Positions 12,301 through 24,339 of a DNA stretch of 64,000 nucleotides are shown in pieces. Position 1 is the first letter of the stretch. Each line of letters opens with the position of its first letter. Under the pieces are notes generated by a model that searched no databases, was not told the DNA's origin, and was given only the letters and a program-made list of their open reading frames with translations. The DNA lies in contig CM072891.1 of assembly GCA_037013685.1 (NCBI GenBank), forward strand, positions 12,004,501 to 12,068,500. The letters run 5' to 3'. Both the position numbers and the translations under genes were made by a program. The stretch comes from Acridotheres tristis (Eukaryota; Chordata; Aves; Passeriformes; Sturnidae).

Positions 12301-15300
12301 CCCAGAAACTCCCAAGTTCCTTTACTATCTTATGTATTTGACTCCACAGTTCTGTATTTTGAAGACTTGGCTAGAGTTGCAGTTGTCCTATCACTTTAAA
12401 TATTCAGGATTGCCCAGCCAAGCAGATGGCTCTGCTGACCTTTAAAGACAATCTAAAGACTTCAAATCTCTTTCACAGTCAATGTGAAACACGGAATGAA
12501 GTATAATTGGAATTCTGTTCCAAACTGAAATAATTTGCTATGGGTCTTTTCTTCTGCTTCAGAAGAATTAATATGCCTGGTTTAGCAGAATGTATTCTGC
12601 TGCATGAATTAGGTAGAAATGAGCTTCTCTTAGGAAGCATTTTTGTGCCAAAGTAGTTTCAGGTGACCAAGCATCAGGCAGTGTTGAACTAATTAGCCAG
12701 CACTCATGGTAAGTCTGATGGAATAAACCTTTTCTTACTCTGCAATACACAGTTAGAAATGAGTTTGTGGCTGAGTTGTATCCCGTGTTTTCCTAAAGTG
12801 GGGTAAATACAAAAGACTTCCTAAGGAAATTTCCACTGGCTTGCTTTTTCCACTGTTACTTAACAGTAGTAGTGCATGTAACTACATTGAAGTTGACATT
12901 TCCCCAGGGGTCATGAAGCTTTTCTGTCATTGAGGGGGAAAAGCTTTATGAAACCACTTGAACCTTCAGGATTCACATTAATATGAGCCTACTTCTTGCT
13001 TTTTCTGTGGCTCATAATTGCCATATGCTGTACCGTTATTTATAAAGCAACTGCCAGTCTTTGTTACCACAGTTAGAATTGTAAGGCTGCCTTGGTACAG
13101 TGGACTTTGAATTAAAAGGGAAAGCAGTTTTCTCCAGCTTTCTGTATGTCCTGTCTAGGTTAATGACTAGGAAAATACCAGGCACCGTGTGATTTTATGG
13201 GCAAATTGTGTGAATCTCTACCTGCCTTCTCAGTAAAAGTGAGGCTTAACCTGTGTGATACAAGGAAATAGTTGTTACCTTCTCTGTGAGCTTGCATGTC
13301 TGTGTTTGTGTGTTGTGAAGTAGCCCAAAATTCAGGAGAGTCTGGCCATGAGTAATATCCAGAAATGAAGCTGAAGCTTTCCTCAGAGTGAAAACCATTG
13401 GTCGCAAAATGAATGGGAGGAGGTATGGGACTGAACCAGGTTTGGATTGCCCTTTTTGCATTAGCACCCTCTGTGAGACTGTTTACTTCTGGAGTTTTGC
13501 TCCTGTTGATGGAGTTCCTGCTTCACATCAGTGGGTTTGAATTGCACTGTAGTCTGAGTCCCCTTTATTGAAGGGTGCAGCACAGAGCTGCCAAGATAGG
13601 ATCCCTCAGAAAGCTGGAGGATAGAGAGTATGGAAGGATGGAAAGCGCTGAAATACAATTCATTTGCAAATTAAAAAAAAATAGTACTTGACTTTTTCTG
13701 GCATCTGCTCAGCCTTCTCCAAACTAATTGGCTGGTACCAAATTATAATTAACTGTGGAACAGAGTGTCTGGCAGTTACTTTCTGTCAGGGTTCACTGGA
13801 GTCTAAAGTATTACCTGTGTTCAGTGATTCACTCAGATTGAAAAACAGTCAATTCTTTACAAAATCAATGTGCTTCTGGCAATACTGAGACTTCTGCTCT
13901 CTGTGTAGGTGTGGCTGCTGCAGCCAAAACTTCTTCACTAGCATTCAGTTCATCCAACTCTTCATAATTCTTCTCTGAAGTCCTCTCTCTCTTTCTCTCT
14001 CCCCCCTCACTCTCTCTTTTCCTTGTTTCCTCTGTTTGTCTGTGTCTGTGCACAGTGTGTTTTTACTGTCACAAAGGCACATTTTCAGACCCCTCCTCCT
14101 GTGGTGACGGACACCTTGAAGGTCCCAGTGATGGGACTGGCCTTTTCACATCAAGTGAGTTGTCAATAGAACATGTCAATAGAATATCATGGCCAGAAGA
14201 CAAGTTCTGGCATGATAAAACAAACACGACAAAATACGAATTGACAGTGTCGAGTGTTTGTTGTGCATGGGAAAGACTGGTGGACCCACAATGAGCCAGG
14301 CACTTTACTGAGACTGGCTTCTTGAATGCCTTTGCAGATGAAGGTCTCCCAGAGAAAGGACAAGTACTCCTAAAAACACAACAGCTGTCAAGGATTGTTA
14401 GTGAAAGACATGAGTAGTAAGGCACAATACTGAGTGTTTTCTGTTAACAGCCAATGTCCCTAGAAGCTGTACAGTCATTAGAGCTCCACTCAGCTTAATT
14501 AGCCTCATGTAAATGAAAGTGCTGTTCCTCATTTTGATCCCTGTAAAGGACATCAGCTTTGGTGCTGCTGGAGTTCACACTGAGCTCTGGAAGAAATGTT
14601 CCTGTTGAGGTCAGGCAAGTCAAAACAATAAAGTTTTATCTAACCTGGCTGGATAGTTTCTGCCCGGGATGTATAAGGAATTTCTCCTGGGTTTCACTGC
14701 TTCCAACATTGAATTTCTAAAGCAATCTCACAGGGGTTAGCTTCCCAGTTCTCTTTACCTGGCACATTTATGGGACCATGTATTCTTTCACTGAAGCTAT
14801 TTGAACGGGTCTGGAAGATCACCTGTTTTAATTTGCAGTGGGAGTAGGTTCAAGTAGTTGATAATTTAATTGTTTTGGGATGAAAAAAGTAAGTAAGTTC
14901 ACAATGGCATTCATGCATCTGGCCAGTGCCAACCCACTACACCAGTATTTGAAATAGGCCTACAGAGCAGAGCTTCCCTGAGACTGGATGTCAGTCATAC
15001 CTTGCACAGCCTCCTCCTACATATGTAGGAAGCCAATCTTGTTTTCCTGTCCAGGCTCAGAGTCTCATAGCGGTAAGAATTTTTTAGAACAATAACCTAC
15101 ATTATTGATTCCAGTGAAAATCTTGCATCCTTCTGCCAGCCTGAAATGCTGTGCCTCTGATTTTTCCTATTCCTTCTTCAATGGCTGATGATTATTCAGG
15201 CTGTGGGGCATTCCCCTTCCCTTTCCTCTCTCCTCTCCCTTTGCCCTTGTTTTTTCTCTTCTTTCTTAGCTTTCCAGCTCTCGTCTTTCCTATCAGCCTG

Positions 15301-18300
15301 CTGCCCTGGGAGTTGGATCAGCTGACATGGGGTATCCTGTACTCTTTGCTGGTGGCTTGAATGCTGCACACCCTCACCAGGTACTTGTAGAGAGTAGAAC
15401 CAGTGTGGCTGGTATTGCAGCCATTTGTGTCACTTGTACACCCTAGAGAGTGTACTAGTGAAACTAGTGCATGCATTGGTGTCCTGTCTGTCAGGAATGG
15501 AAAGAATGTAAATACAGAGAAATCACTACTTCCACAGGAGCTGGGAATTGGCTCCTCAGCATCCCTGACTTTACTGGGGCATGGGGTCATGTGGAAAAAC
15601 GATGCCAAGACAGCAGGCATCTGACCTGTTTGCCTGCACCAGCTTGTCACTGATTCCAAACATTGCCTGTCTTACACAGCTGCTGCCCCTGTAGCTGTCC
15701 AAGCATAGTTCTCTAGGCTAGACATAGGATACACTGACAGTTCATATTGACATATGGTTCATGTTATATTGGTTCATCAAACAAATAAGCCAAGTTGACA
15801 GAAGTCTTTCTCTGCTTGTAATACTGGTGTTACACCAGTTTTGCGGACACAATGCTAATAAAATAATTTCAGTTGGAATGTTCCTACAGTGAGCATCTAG
15901 TCCAACTGCCTGACCAGTTCAGGGCAGGCCAAGTTAAAGCCTAGTATTAAGACAATTGTCCAAATGCCTCTTAAAAACTGACAGCTTGGGGCATTGACCA
16001 TCCCTCTAGGAAAAGAACACTCTTCCAGTTTTTGACCACCCTCTCTTTCTAATGTCCAGTCCAAGCCTCTCCTGGTGCAGCTTCAAACTACTCTTATCAC
16101 TGGATCCCAGGGAGAAGAGATTAGCACCTCCCTCTCCACTTCCCCTTCTCTTGAAGCTGTAGGGAGCCATGGGGTTGTAGCAAAAGGATGTAAGTTTTTT
16201 CTCCTCCATTCTTCCCCATGAAGCAGAGCTTTTAGAGCCAGAGAACTCTGCAGTGTACAACAGGACTGAAGTGGAGAGGAGTAGAGTAGAAAGGGAGTGA
16301 AAAATGAGTTTGTATTGTGATAATCCACTCCTACATGATATCTCTCTGAGGCTTATAGGGGCTAGAGCCCAGTCATATGCCAAAACCCCCACAACCGATG
16401 CCCAGTATAATGGAATCTACTTTGTATTGCACTGTGATGTTGGTTTGATTTTGAGATCTCTTAACTCGACTGTTCTTTCTATCTCAGTTGATTGGTCCAG
16501 GCAAAGAAGGGGGAGTTCCCCCAGTTCCTAGCCAGCCAGCACATGGCACTCAAGCTGACCAAGACAGGATGTGCACCCCACTGGATGGAGTCCATTACTC
16601 AGCAGCTACTCCTTCTAGCAGGTAGGCTGGTTTTAATGATCCACCACTTTTGCTAACCCATTTATAATCCTGTAAGTTTTAACTTTTTGTTTCCCTTTTT
16701 TATGTATTGTTTATAGCATAACTATTGTCTTTCCATCCCTCAAATCAACTTACAGCTTTCTCTGATTAGGGCTTTTTCAGCCCTTCTCCAAAGATCTTGC
16801 CCATCGATTTGAACCTCCTAGTCCATTTTCTATGTAATACATCTTCTTCTATGTCAACTTTATTATCAATTTTATGATTTTTTCAATCTTTCTGCTGGTT
16901 TTGCTGATTGTAAAACAAGATGCAGTGAGTTCACACGAGTCTTAAATTCTATGAACTTAACGTGCGTAGTTACCAAAGCCAGTTGTAGTTACCATAAATC
17001 TGTTCACCATTTCAGTAAGAAACTTTAGGCACAAAGTTACTTAACAGAAAACAATGCAACCTCAAACTGTCCTAAATCAACTCCCTCACAGCTAATTAAA
17101 TCCTTCTGGGTTTTTTTGATCACCATATTCTTCAGAAATCGGTTTTGGGGTCACATAGTTGTGAGTCATAGAGATTTTGCTTTGGGGAAACTAAAACTCG
17201 GTTGCACTAGCACTTTCCTGGGTATACTATCTAGGTAATCCTCTTTCCATGGACAAAACTATTTTTTTGTTTTAAAGTTCTGAATACCTGTGGTAGGAAA
17301 AAAACCAAAACAAATAGGTCATGGAAGTACCTAATAGCCAGGGAGTGAATTAATCATACTGGGAGTGGCTGTTATGATGTACCAGACTGCTGCATTTGTA
17401 AACTGAGTGACAGATATAATTGTGGTTCTTGCCCTCTCTTCCTGAGATCTGTGACTACTGTGTCACTGAAAAAATAGTAGTGATGAACAGGAATTGCTGT
17501 GAACATACACAAGTTAAAAGTCCATTTCTCAGAAGAAAAGCCTGTTTCAGCAACTTTACATTCAACTAAATGGTTTTTGTCCAGCTTTAAACAAAAATCT
17601 GATTCCGTAAGTGTCAACTTTCCTTTTGTGCTCCTGACTGAGGAGGAAGTTTATGGTACAAGGACAAATTTCTGTTGTCCTTATTCCAATATGAGGAGTC
17701 AATTAAGAAAAATTGAGTCTCAAAAAGAATGTTATTTATCTACCCTGTTTGTGTCAGGAGGCACTAATTATGTATTTTCCTCCTCCAGTGAGGACACAGA
17801 AACAGTATCCAACAGCAGTGAAGGAAAGTGTGGCTCCCCACATGACCTTTTGGAGACCATCTTTATCCGGAAGGTGGGAGCTTTTGTCAACAAACCCATT
17901 AACCAGGTAATGAGCAGTAGATCTCCTCAGAAAGCACCATAATACCCTTCTTTTCTCATCTGTTCATACACAGAGGAGCAAAAAGCACTCCAGTGCCAGG
18001 GCAACCTCAGAGACTGAGAGTGCATATTTCTGCCTGCTGCATTTCCCTACAAGGTTTTGCCAAGGTGTATTTTGTTTTTCATAAAATCCTTTTGGGATGT
18101 GACAGCCATTGAATTTGCTCCACTTTGTTAACACCCTATTTGAGAATAGAAGACTTGATACTCCACTTGGATCTCACAGTGATCTGCCACTACCACAGGT
18201 CCATAAACTAGGAAAGCTGGCAGCAAGCCTCCCTTCCTTGAAGGAACATGCAGTAGACCAGTTCATCACTAGAAGCAAGCATTTAAATTCATTTAGGGCA

Positions 18301-21014
18301 GCTTAGATATCTAGTTAGTTCCTAGGGCTGCAGTTCTAGGCCTTTTGGATGAAGGAAGGAGAATTGTTTCAATTTGTAGCAGTTCATAAATCTTTGCCTA
18401 TATTATACAAGATATGTATAAAAGTAATCCCACCTCAAGGTATATGTATCTGCATTAGATCAACTGAGTATCATTTCTGGATTTCATACCTTTTAAATGA
18501 GGTTGTCAGCCTCCTGCCTAACTGCTGACGTGACTTTGGGCCGTTTTTAGCTGGCCTGACAAAGATATTCAGTATCCTTTTCTGTGCTGGGTAAGCAGAG
18601 CATCTTAGTGAAATTCTGTTTGCTAAATCTCCTCAGGTGACCATGGCCAACTTAGACATTCCTTTTGCCATGTTTGCTCCCAAGAATGTTGAGCTGGAAG
18701 ATAACGACCCCATGGTAAGACTCTTCCAGAGGTATATGTGCCTTCTCAGCATCCCTTACGCAAACATCTGTGCTGTTCTCTGCTTTGACTACACTTTGGT
18801 TTTGCAGAAAATAACTAGTTATTCAGATTTGTCTGGTTTCAAGAAATCTCTTGTGTTGAATCTTGGGCTGTCTAGACATGCATATAACAGAATGTGTTTG
18901 CTGCCCCTGCTCTAGTTAATGCTTACTGTCCAACCTCCTAAGTGCCCCCACAGTGCCAAAGTACACAGACAGACATGACTGTAAGATCAGTACTCACCGT
19001 CTCTGATTTCTTGGGCAGGTCAATCCTCCTGAATCCCCAGAAACGGAATCTCCTCTACAAGGCAGCTTACACTCAGAGGGCTCCAGTGGCAGCAGCACAG
19101 GGAACACCCATGATGACTTTGTTATGATTGACTTTGTAAGTGTCCTCATCAGAGCTCTTACACAACAATTGCACCTTAGGTGGGATTCATGTGCTGGTGC
19201 GATGGCAAATGATGTCAGAGTAGTTTTCAGTGAGAGTCACACTAGGGTGTGACAGTCCCAGAACTTCAAAGACACTGGTACCAAGAATCAACAGCTACAA
19301 ATTAAATACCATTTCAGTTCTCTACTAACATCTGGGCTTGGCACCCTCTCTCTTAGCACCTAGAGGAGCCAGATTCCAAAGAAATGTTCCCTTCAAACTG
19401 CACAAGTGATACTGTGATATCAAGTGATATTGGCTGTTCTTCAGTTATTTAATATGCATTATTGCAGCAACAGTTGTAATGCCAAGATGTTTAGTGATAG
19501 CAGGTAACGACTTTACCTGAGATTATAACAAAAGGGAAGCCAATGTCTCTGGGAATTAACAGCAGTGTCTTTGATTCTAGAAGCCAGCATTTTCAAAAGA
19601 TGACATTCTTCCAATGGACCTGGGGACATTTTACCGTGAATTTCAGAATCCCCCTCAACTCAGCAGCCTCTCCATTGACATTGGAGCACAGTCCATGGCA
19701 GAGGATTTGGTATGGAACCCTCAGATTTCTGTTTGTGGGAATCATATGTGGGAATCATTTTATAATGCTCTCCCTATTCCTAGTTTGAAAAAAGTATCTT
19801 CATAGAATTGTAGAATAGTTTGGGTTGGAAGGAACCTTTCAATGTCATCTAGTCCAACTCCTCTGCAATGAGCAGGGATATCTTCAACTAAATCAGGTTG
19901 CTCAGCCCTATCTAATGTGGCCTTGATTATTTCCATGGATAGGGCATCCACCACCTCTCTGGGCAGCCTGCTATAACTTTTCACCAGCTTCATAAAAAAA
20001 TTCTCTCTTTTATCTAGTGTGGATCTATGCTCTTTCAATTTTAAATCACTGCCCCTTGTCCTGTCACAACAGCCCGTTTCCATTTTTCTTAAAGGTCTCC
20101 TTTTAGTACTGAAAAGCCACAATAAGGTCTCCTCAGAGCCTTCTCATCTCCAGGCTGAATGACCCCAAGTCTCTCAGCCTTTCTTAACAGGTGCTCCAGC
20201 CCTCTGATCATTTTTGTGGCCCTCCTCTGGACTCTGGCCTCCACTGTAACAGTAACACATGTAACACTGTAACATGTCTTTCCTGTACTTTTCAGGAGAG
20301 GGATCCTGCCCAAAGGGAGTCCAGCACTAATATATTCCAAATAAATGCAGATTTGTTTGTGGCACACCTGAGCCTCTGAAACTGGTGTGTTTGTCTTGAA
20401 GCTGAAGGCTGCCTGCAGCATGTTTGCTCTAGTTATCATTGAAACCCCCAAAACTAATCCTGCCTCTAGGGTGTCTCACTTGGTGGCAAACCAGGCCTGA
20501 CTTTGCAGCCTGAGCAGAGTTGGAGTTTTGGTGTGGCTGGTGAAAGTCATGTCTGGGTGAATGCTCTATTAGGCTGTCTGGCATTGTACCATACTGTGGA
20601 GAAAAATGAAAACCAGAGAGCAGCAAGTGACTTGCTAAAGGCAGCGATGTGAGTGGGTTACTGTGCTGCAGCTGGTGGGGATTGCACAAGGTGAGGCCCC
20701 AGAGCACCTCCTGTTCCTGCAGAACAAACAGACTCTGGGCAGAGTGCCCTGCTCAGGGTCACTTGCTGGATGCTCCCAGAGGGCTCCTGGTTTTGTGCAT
20801 GTAGAAAGATGAGCCCAGAGCATTGGCAAGGGATTGCATGATTTAGAACAGATTTTATTTTTCCCCTAGTGTATTTAAAACTTCCTTCTGTCTGCTGTGA
20901 ATGAGCCCTGATCTGCAACTTTCCTTACCCTTCCAGGACTCATTACCAGAGAAGCTGGCAGTCCATGAGAAAAACGTCAAAGAATTTGATGCTTTTGTGG
21001 AAACCTTGCAGTGA
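6355..21014 (+). CDS. ATG13: ATG13, autophagy-related protein 13 (spliced, 16 coding exons)
   Basis: HORMA-domain subunit of the ULK1-ATG13-FIP200-ATG101 complex, which starts autophagosome formation in the cytosol. Coding segments: 6355-6423, 7262-7342, 7947-8066, 8585-8631, 9193-9333, 9812-9852, 10389-10485, 10830-10928, 11650-11740, 14056-14154 (cassette), 16488-16621, 17789-17906, 18637-18714, 19019-19135, 19581-19709, 20937-21014 (stop TGA 21012-21014). All introns have GT/AG ends and phases match; the total is 1539 nt, 512 residues. The protein starts [16 protein letters not shown], close to the human start. The HORMA domain fills about residues 10-200, followed by a Ser/Pro-rich linker. 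The LC3-interacting motif DFVMI is at about 438-442, and the C-terminal ULK1-binding end FDAFVETLQ is intact. Residues looked near-identical to the human protein throughout the HORMA exons. No lesions seen. Confidence 0.96.
13975..14052 (+). promoter_or_regulatory. ATG13: CU-rich tract before the ATG13 cassette exon
   Basis: An unusually long, almost pure pyrimidine stretch with repeated CTCTCT, TTCTCT and TCTTTTCC motifs ends a few bases before the CACAG acceptor at 14055. Such tracts are binding sites for polypyrimidine-tract-binding proteins (PTBP1/2), which commonly repress the following exon. The next exon is the known alternative exon of ATG13, so I infer this tract controls its skipping. 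The motif is seen; the regulation is inference. Confidence 0.5.
14056..14154 (+). CDS. ATG13: ATG13 alternative (cassette) exon, 33 codons
   Basis: This 99-nt exon is flanked by CACAG and GTGAGT. It is a multiple of three in phase 0, so including or skipping it keeps the frame. It encodes 33 residues beginning [12 protein letters not shown] and ending GLAFSHQ, which I recognise as the segment that distinguishes the longer mammalian ATG13 isoforms. It lies in the linker between the HORMA domain and the LC3-interacting motif. Without it the protein is 479 residues, close to the 480-residue human isoform. Conservation of both frame and sequence argues that the long isoform is functional. Confidence 0.88.
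15868..16195 (-). mobile_element. CR1 LINE fragment
   Basis: About 330 bp in the ATG13 intron before the exon at 16488. On the + strand it reads with phrases typical of reversed CR1 3' regions in birds: CATCTAGTCCAACTGCCTGA, then CAAATGCCTCTTAAAAACTG, then ATCACTGGATCCCAGGGAGA. The terminal ATTCTATG-type repeat is missing, and so is the 5' part, so this is a truncated, diverged copy inserted in minus orientation. CR1 is the dominant LINE of birds and reptiles; subfamily not determined. Confidence 0.85.
19800..20300 (-). mobile_element. CR1 LINE fragment with intact 3' end
   Basis: In the last ATG13 intron. The + strand starts with CATAGAATTGTAGAATAG, the reversed CR1 3' end, then TTGGGTTGGAAGGAACCTTT and CATCTAGTCCAACTC. 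Text typical of the reversed element (GGGCATCCACCACCTCT, GTGGCCCTCCTCTGGACTC) continues to about 20290. Near 20244-20276 the element is interrupted by a short run of repeated GTAACA/GTAACAC motifs, after which CATGTCTTTCCTGTACT resumes the element. Reverse open frames here are the decayed CR1 sequence, not a host gene. Confidence 0.88.
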
Positions 21015-23970
21015 AGCTGTTTCCCAGTTCTGCTGCAGCAGTTCTTTCTCCTCAAGGCATCCTGGAGATGACATCAACAAATATCTCTATCGCCCCTGCT
21101 CTGCCTTTTTTGTACACATTGACTAGTTCCTTCCATCAACTGAGCTTTCTTTTCTCTCTTCAGTGACAGATATGGCTCATCTGCTGATTCTCCTCAACTT
21201 TTCCACATAGTTCTGGACCGCTTTTCCTGTTCACAGTCAGTTTTAAGACTTCAGTAGGGACACAGGAGGTCAAACTCCAGTGTATGGAAACTTACTGTCT
21301 CCTCAGTCTGTGTTCTGTATGGAGGGGCTTTGTGCCAAGTTGCCAGATGCTTCCTCCAAAGGTCCTATGGTGTAAGTTCCCTAGGTAGAGCTTCTTGCTA
21401 ACAGACATTTTCCTACAGTCTCTGATCCTGTAAGAGCATAGAAAGCTTTGGCTTATTTCCAGAGTCTCTGAGTTCAGCAAATTCAACCGTTTGAAGTCCA
21501 GGACATCCATTCCACAGAACTGGGCATTTCATCCTGACTTCAGAGTGTGTGCTTGGAGCCCAGGGAGAGACGTCTTTGGGACCTGAATAATACAAGTAAC
21601 CTTTGTTTTCCTGCTTCTCAGGAACTGGGTCGCTACACAGTGATTTTGTGCAAGGCCCTTTGTTAGGTGGCTGATAAGCAGGAGTGAAACTACAGGAATG
21701 CTTTCCACTTTCCTTCCCGAGTGCACTGACACTCGGCCATGCTGAGTTTAACAGTACTGACTGTTGGCAAGCCTGCACATAGCAGCTGTGATGATGCTGA
21801 ATTCATAGTCTCTGCTTCTGAAACTTAACTGTAAATATTAGGAATCCTATTTCTTTAGGGTTATGTAACTAGGAGTCTTAGTTCAAGATTTTTTCCTCTA
21901 ATCCTTGCAAGCTTTCCTGCTTTATGGTTAATAGATGATCTTAAGAATTAAAAAATATTTATTGCTTTTAAAGAAACCTTATATTTAAAAGATGTTCTGT
22001 TTTCATGTTATAGTGCGGGTCATTCTGTCCTGATCACTGCAGAGAGCAAGTGTGCCATGGAACCCTGACCAGTGAGACTGGTCTCTCTTTGCAGGAAAAT
22101 ATCCAAGATATTTATTTTCTATGACAGACTTGATTAATATTATACTCTGTTTTGGGGACTGTGTGTCCATTACATCCAGTCAGGGCTCAATGATAAAATG
22201 AAATGCACACATCAGTGGAATGGAGTGGCAGGGACTTGGTAAAAAGCTGTTTTCTGATAGGCATGGATGAATTTGTAGTGTTCTTTGGCCATTCAGAAGG
22301 CAGCTTCTTTAAAGAAGCACACTTTTTTGGGAAGCTTATGGTACTTTCTAATCAGCTGGCTTTTGAGTAGCTGAAATTTTATTTTTGTAATAATCTGGCC
22401 ATCGACAGTGTGACTGGCTGGCATTGCTCTATGGGTAATTTGGCTGTTGCATGTCTTCTGCCTCATGTAAGGATGGGAGGAGAAACAGTGACACTAAGCA
22501 GAAACTTCAATAAGGTGGGTTTTCTTGTGGTTCTCTCTCCTCCTCCCCCTGTAACTATAGTAAGCAACTGCAAGACCCCTTACTGTCCAAAGCCACTTTT
22601 TTTTCCCCCTTCTTTCTTTTAAGTGGAGTTGTGTTGCTTGAGTAGTGAGAAAGCATCTTCATTTCCTCAGAGTGGCTGAGTAACCAGCCTTCTAGGTGCT
22701 GCAGTGTGGCAGCCTCTTCAGCTTAGCTGCATTCACAGTTGGAAGAGATTGCCTGCAGCTGATGGGGGAAGCCCAGCTCCACTCTGGAACACTGTAATAT
22801 TTCTGTGCCACTGCTGGAGCAAGGAGCCAAATTCAAAACAGAGCTTACTCTCAGGCCAGAGCAATGCAATGCTTTGAACTTTACGAGATTTTTTTGTTGA
22901 AGTGTTTGGTGGGAGGCCTTGTAAGCACTAAAACTCCAGGTAAGAGCTTCACTGGAAAAAGTTACCCACCAGAACCTTTTTATTTTACTCAACCAATTCA
23001 AGTTTTTAGCAACCTCACATGGAAATTGCTTTGTGTGTGCAAAGATGCACAAACATTTAAGAAAGCTTCCAAGATGAAACAGTTTTTAACACAGCTTTAG
23101 TTACAAGGGCTGTAACAAATACTTGATCCCCATCCAAGAGCCACCTTGTTTCACAAGGGTCACAGAAGGGTGCAGGAACACAAGGAATTAATGGATCAAC
23201 TGCCTCTCACCTGTGCTCAGGAAGTTGGTCTGCCATTTTGTAGGAAGTAGCTCATAGACAGGTGGTTGTCACCTTTAGTCTCTAAAGAGATACTATCTGG
23301 GCTGCAGAGCAGCAGAGATGAGGCAAAGTGCTGGTTCACACTGTATGAATAGAGAATAGTCGAGGTTAAAGTTCACCTAGCCAGCACTCCTGCTATGCTC
23401 ATCTGCTGACAAGCTGTAGAGCTGGCAGGGAGCAGTGCCATTCTTGTTAATCCCACCCAGGAGGTCAGAGCTTGTACCTGTGCTCCTTTATTGATGGAGT
23501 TCCTAACGTGGCTACGGCTCTCACATCTCATAAGGCAGAATGTCACTGTGGCACGTTTTCTTCTCTTCAGAAGGCTGGAAAATTGCCTATATAAGCTGCT
23601 AGTGTTGAGCTGGATGGCCATAGCAATAAGAGATTCTCCAGGGCTGAGTTACCTGCCTCTTCTCTGGACATTCCTCAGTTTCAACACAGTTGCTACATCT
23701 AGGCTCTGAGTTCCCTGACACTGCACAAATGCTCTGCTTCAGTGAAGATCTAGCTGCTGCTGTGGCCTGCCACAGATTGTGTTATGAAGGCTGTTTATTT
23801 TAGCAGCTCTCTGCTCAACTCAATATTAAGGACAGTATGTACGTAGCTGCTGATTTACAGATACTTTGGGTGGAGAGGAAGGCTCCTCAAGTGTATTGTT
23901 TTGGGAAGTCTCCGTTGTACTTCAAGTATTCAAAGAATTTCCAATAAAACTTTTGTGTAAGCAACACTCT
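21015..23970 (+). other. ATG13: Probable ATG13 3' UTR
   Basis: No coding exon or recognised repeat is seen between the ATG13 stop and the first canonical AATAAA at 23943. An ATTAAA at 21948-21953, in an A/T-rich patch, could serve an earlier cleavage site and give a shorter 3' UTR of about 0.95 kb. Open frames inside the stretch are short and unconvincing. Confidence 0.5.
23943..23948 (+). terminator. ATG13: Candidate ATG13 polyadenylation signal
   Basis: AATAAA followed within about 40 bases by a TG-rich element (TTCTTCTGTGTGTACC), the usual layout of a vertebrate cleavage/polyadenylation site. It would give a 3' UTR of about 2.95 kb. The alternative is the ATTAAA at 21948. Confidence 0.5.
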
Positions 23971-24339
23971 TCTGCATTCTTCTGTGTGTACCAAGAGGTC
24001 TGGGACAGTCCCAGGCTCATGCTCGTTTTCCTCCAGGAAACAGAGGGTCAGGGGCCTGTCAGTGAATGCAGAACAGAGCAAGCTGCTGTCTCCATCAGAG
24101 ACGGCAAAATAGACTCGTGCATTATAGTTGGAGCAGTCAGTGGGATCCTACTGAGATCATCCTACTGGAAGGACACACAGAACAGGTGCCTGGAGGTGGG
24201 AGGAACAGTCATACAGTGTTTGACCCTGCTGACCTCACCAGTGAATTGGGAAACTGAAATATTAACTCGTCTCCAGAGGAAAGGGGTGGGAAAAGGGGAA
24301 AAAATATACCTGAAGAATTTGCATTGTACGTAGTTGCTA

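Noticed and set aside
19760..20451. Two minus-strand 120-codon frames
   Set aside because: Both overlap the CR1 fragment and its flank; the upstream one is decayed CR1 sequence.
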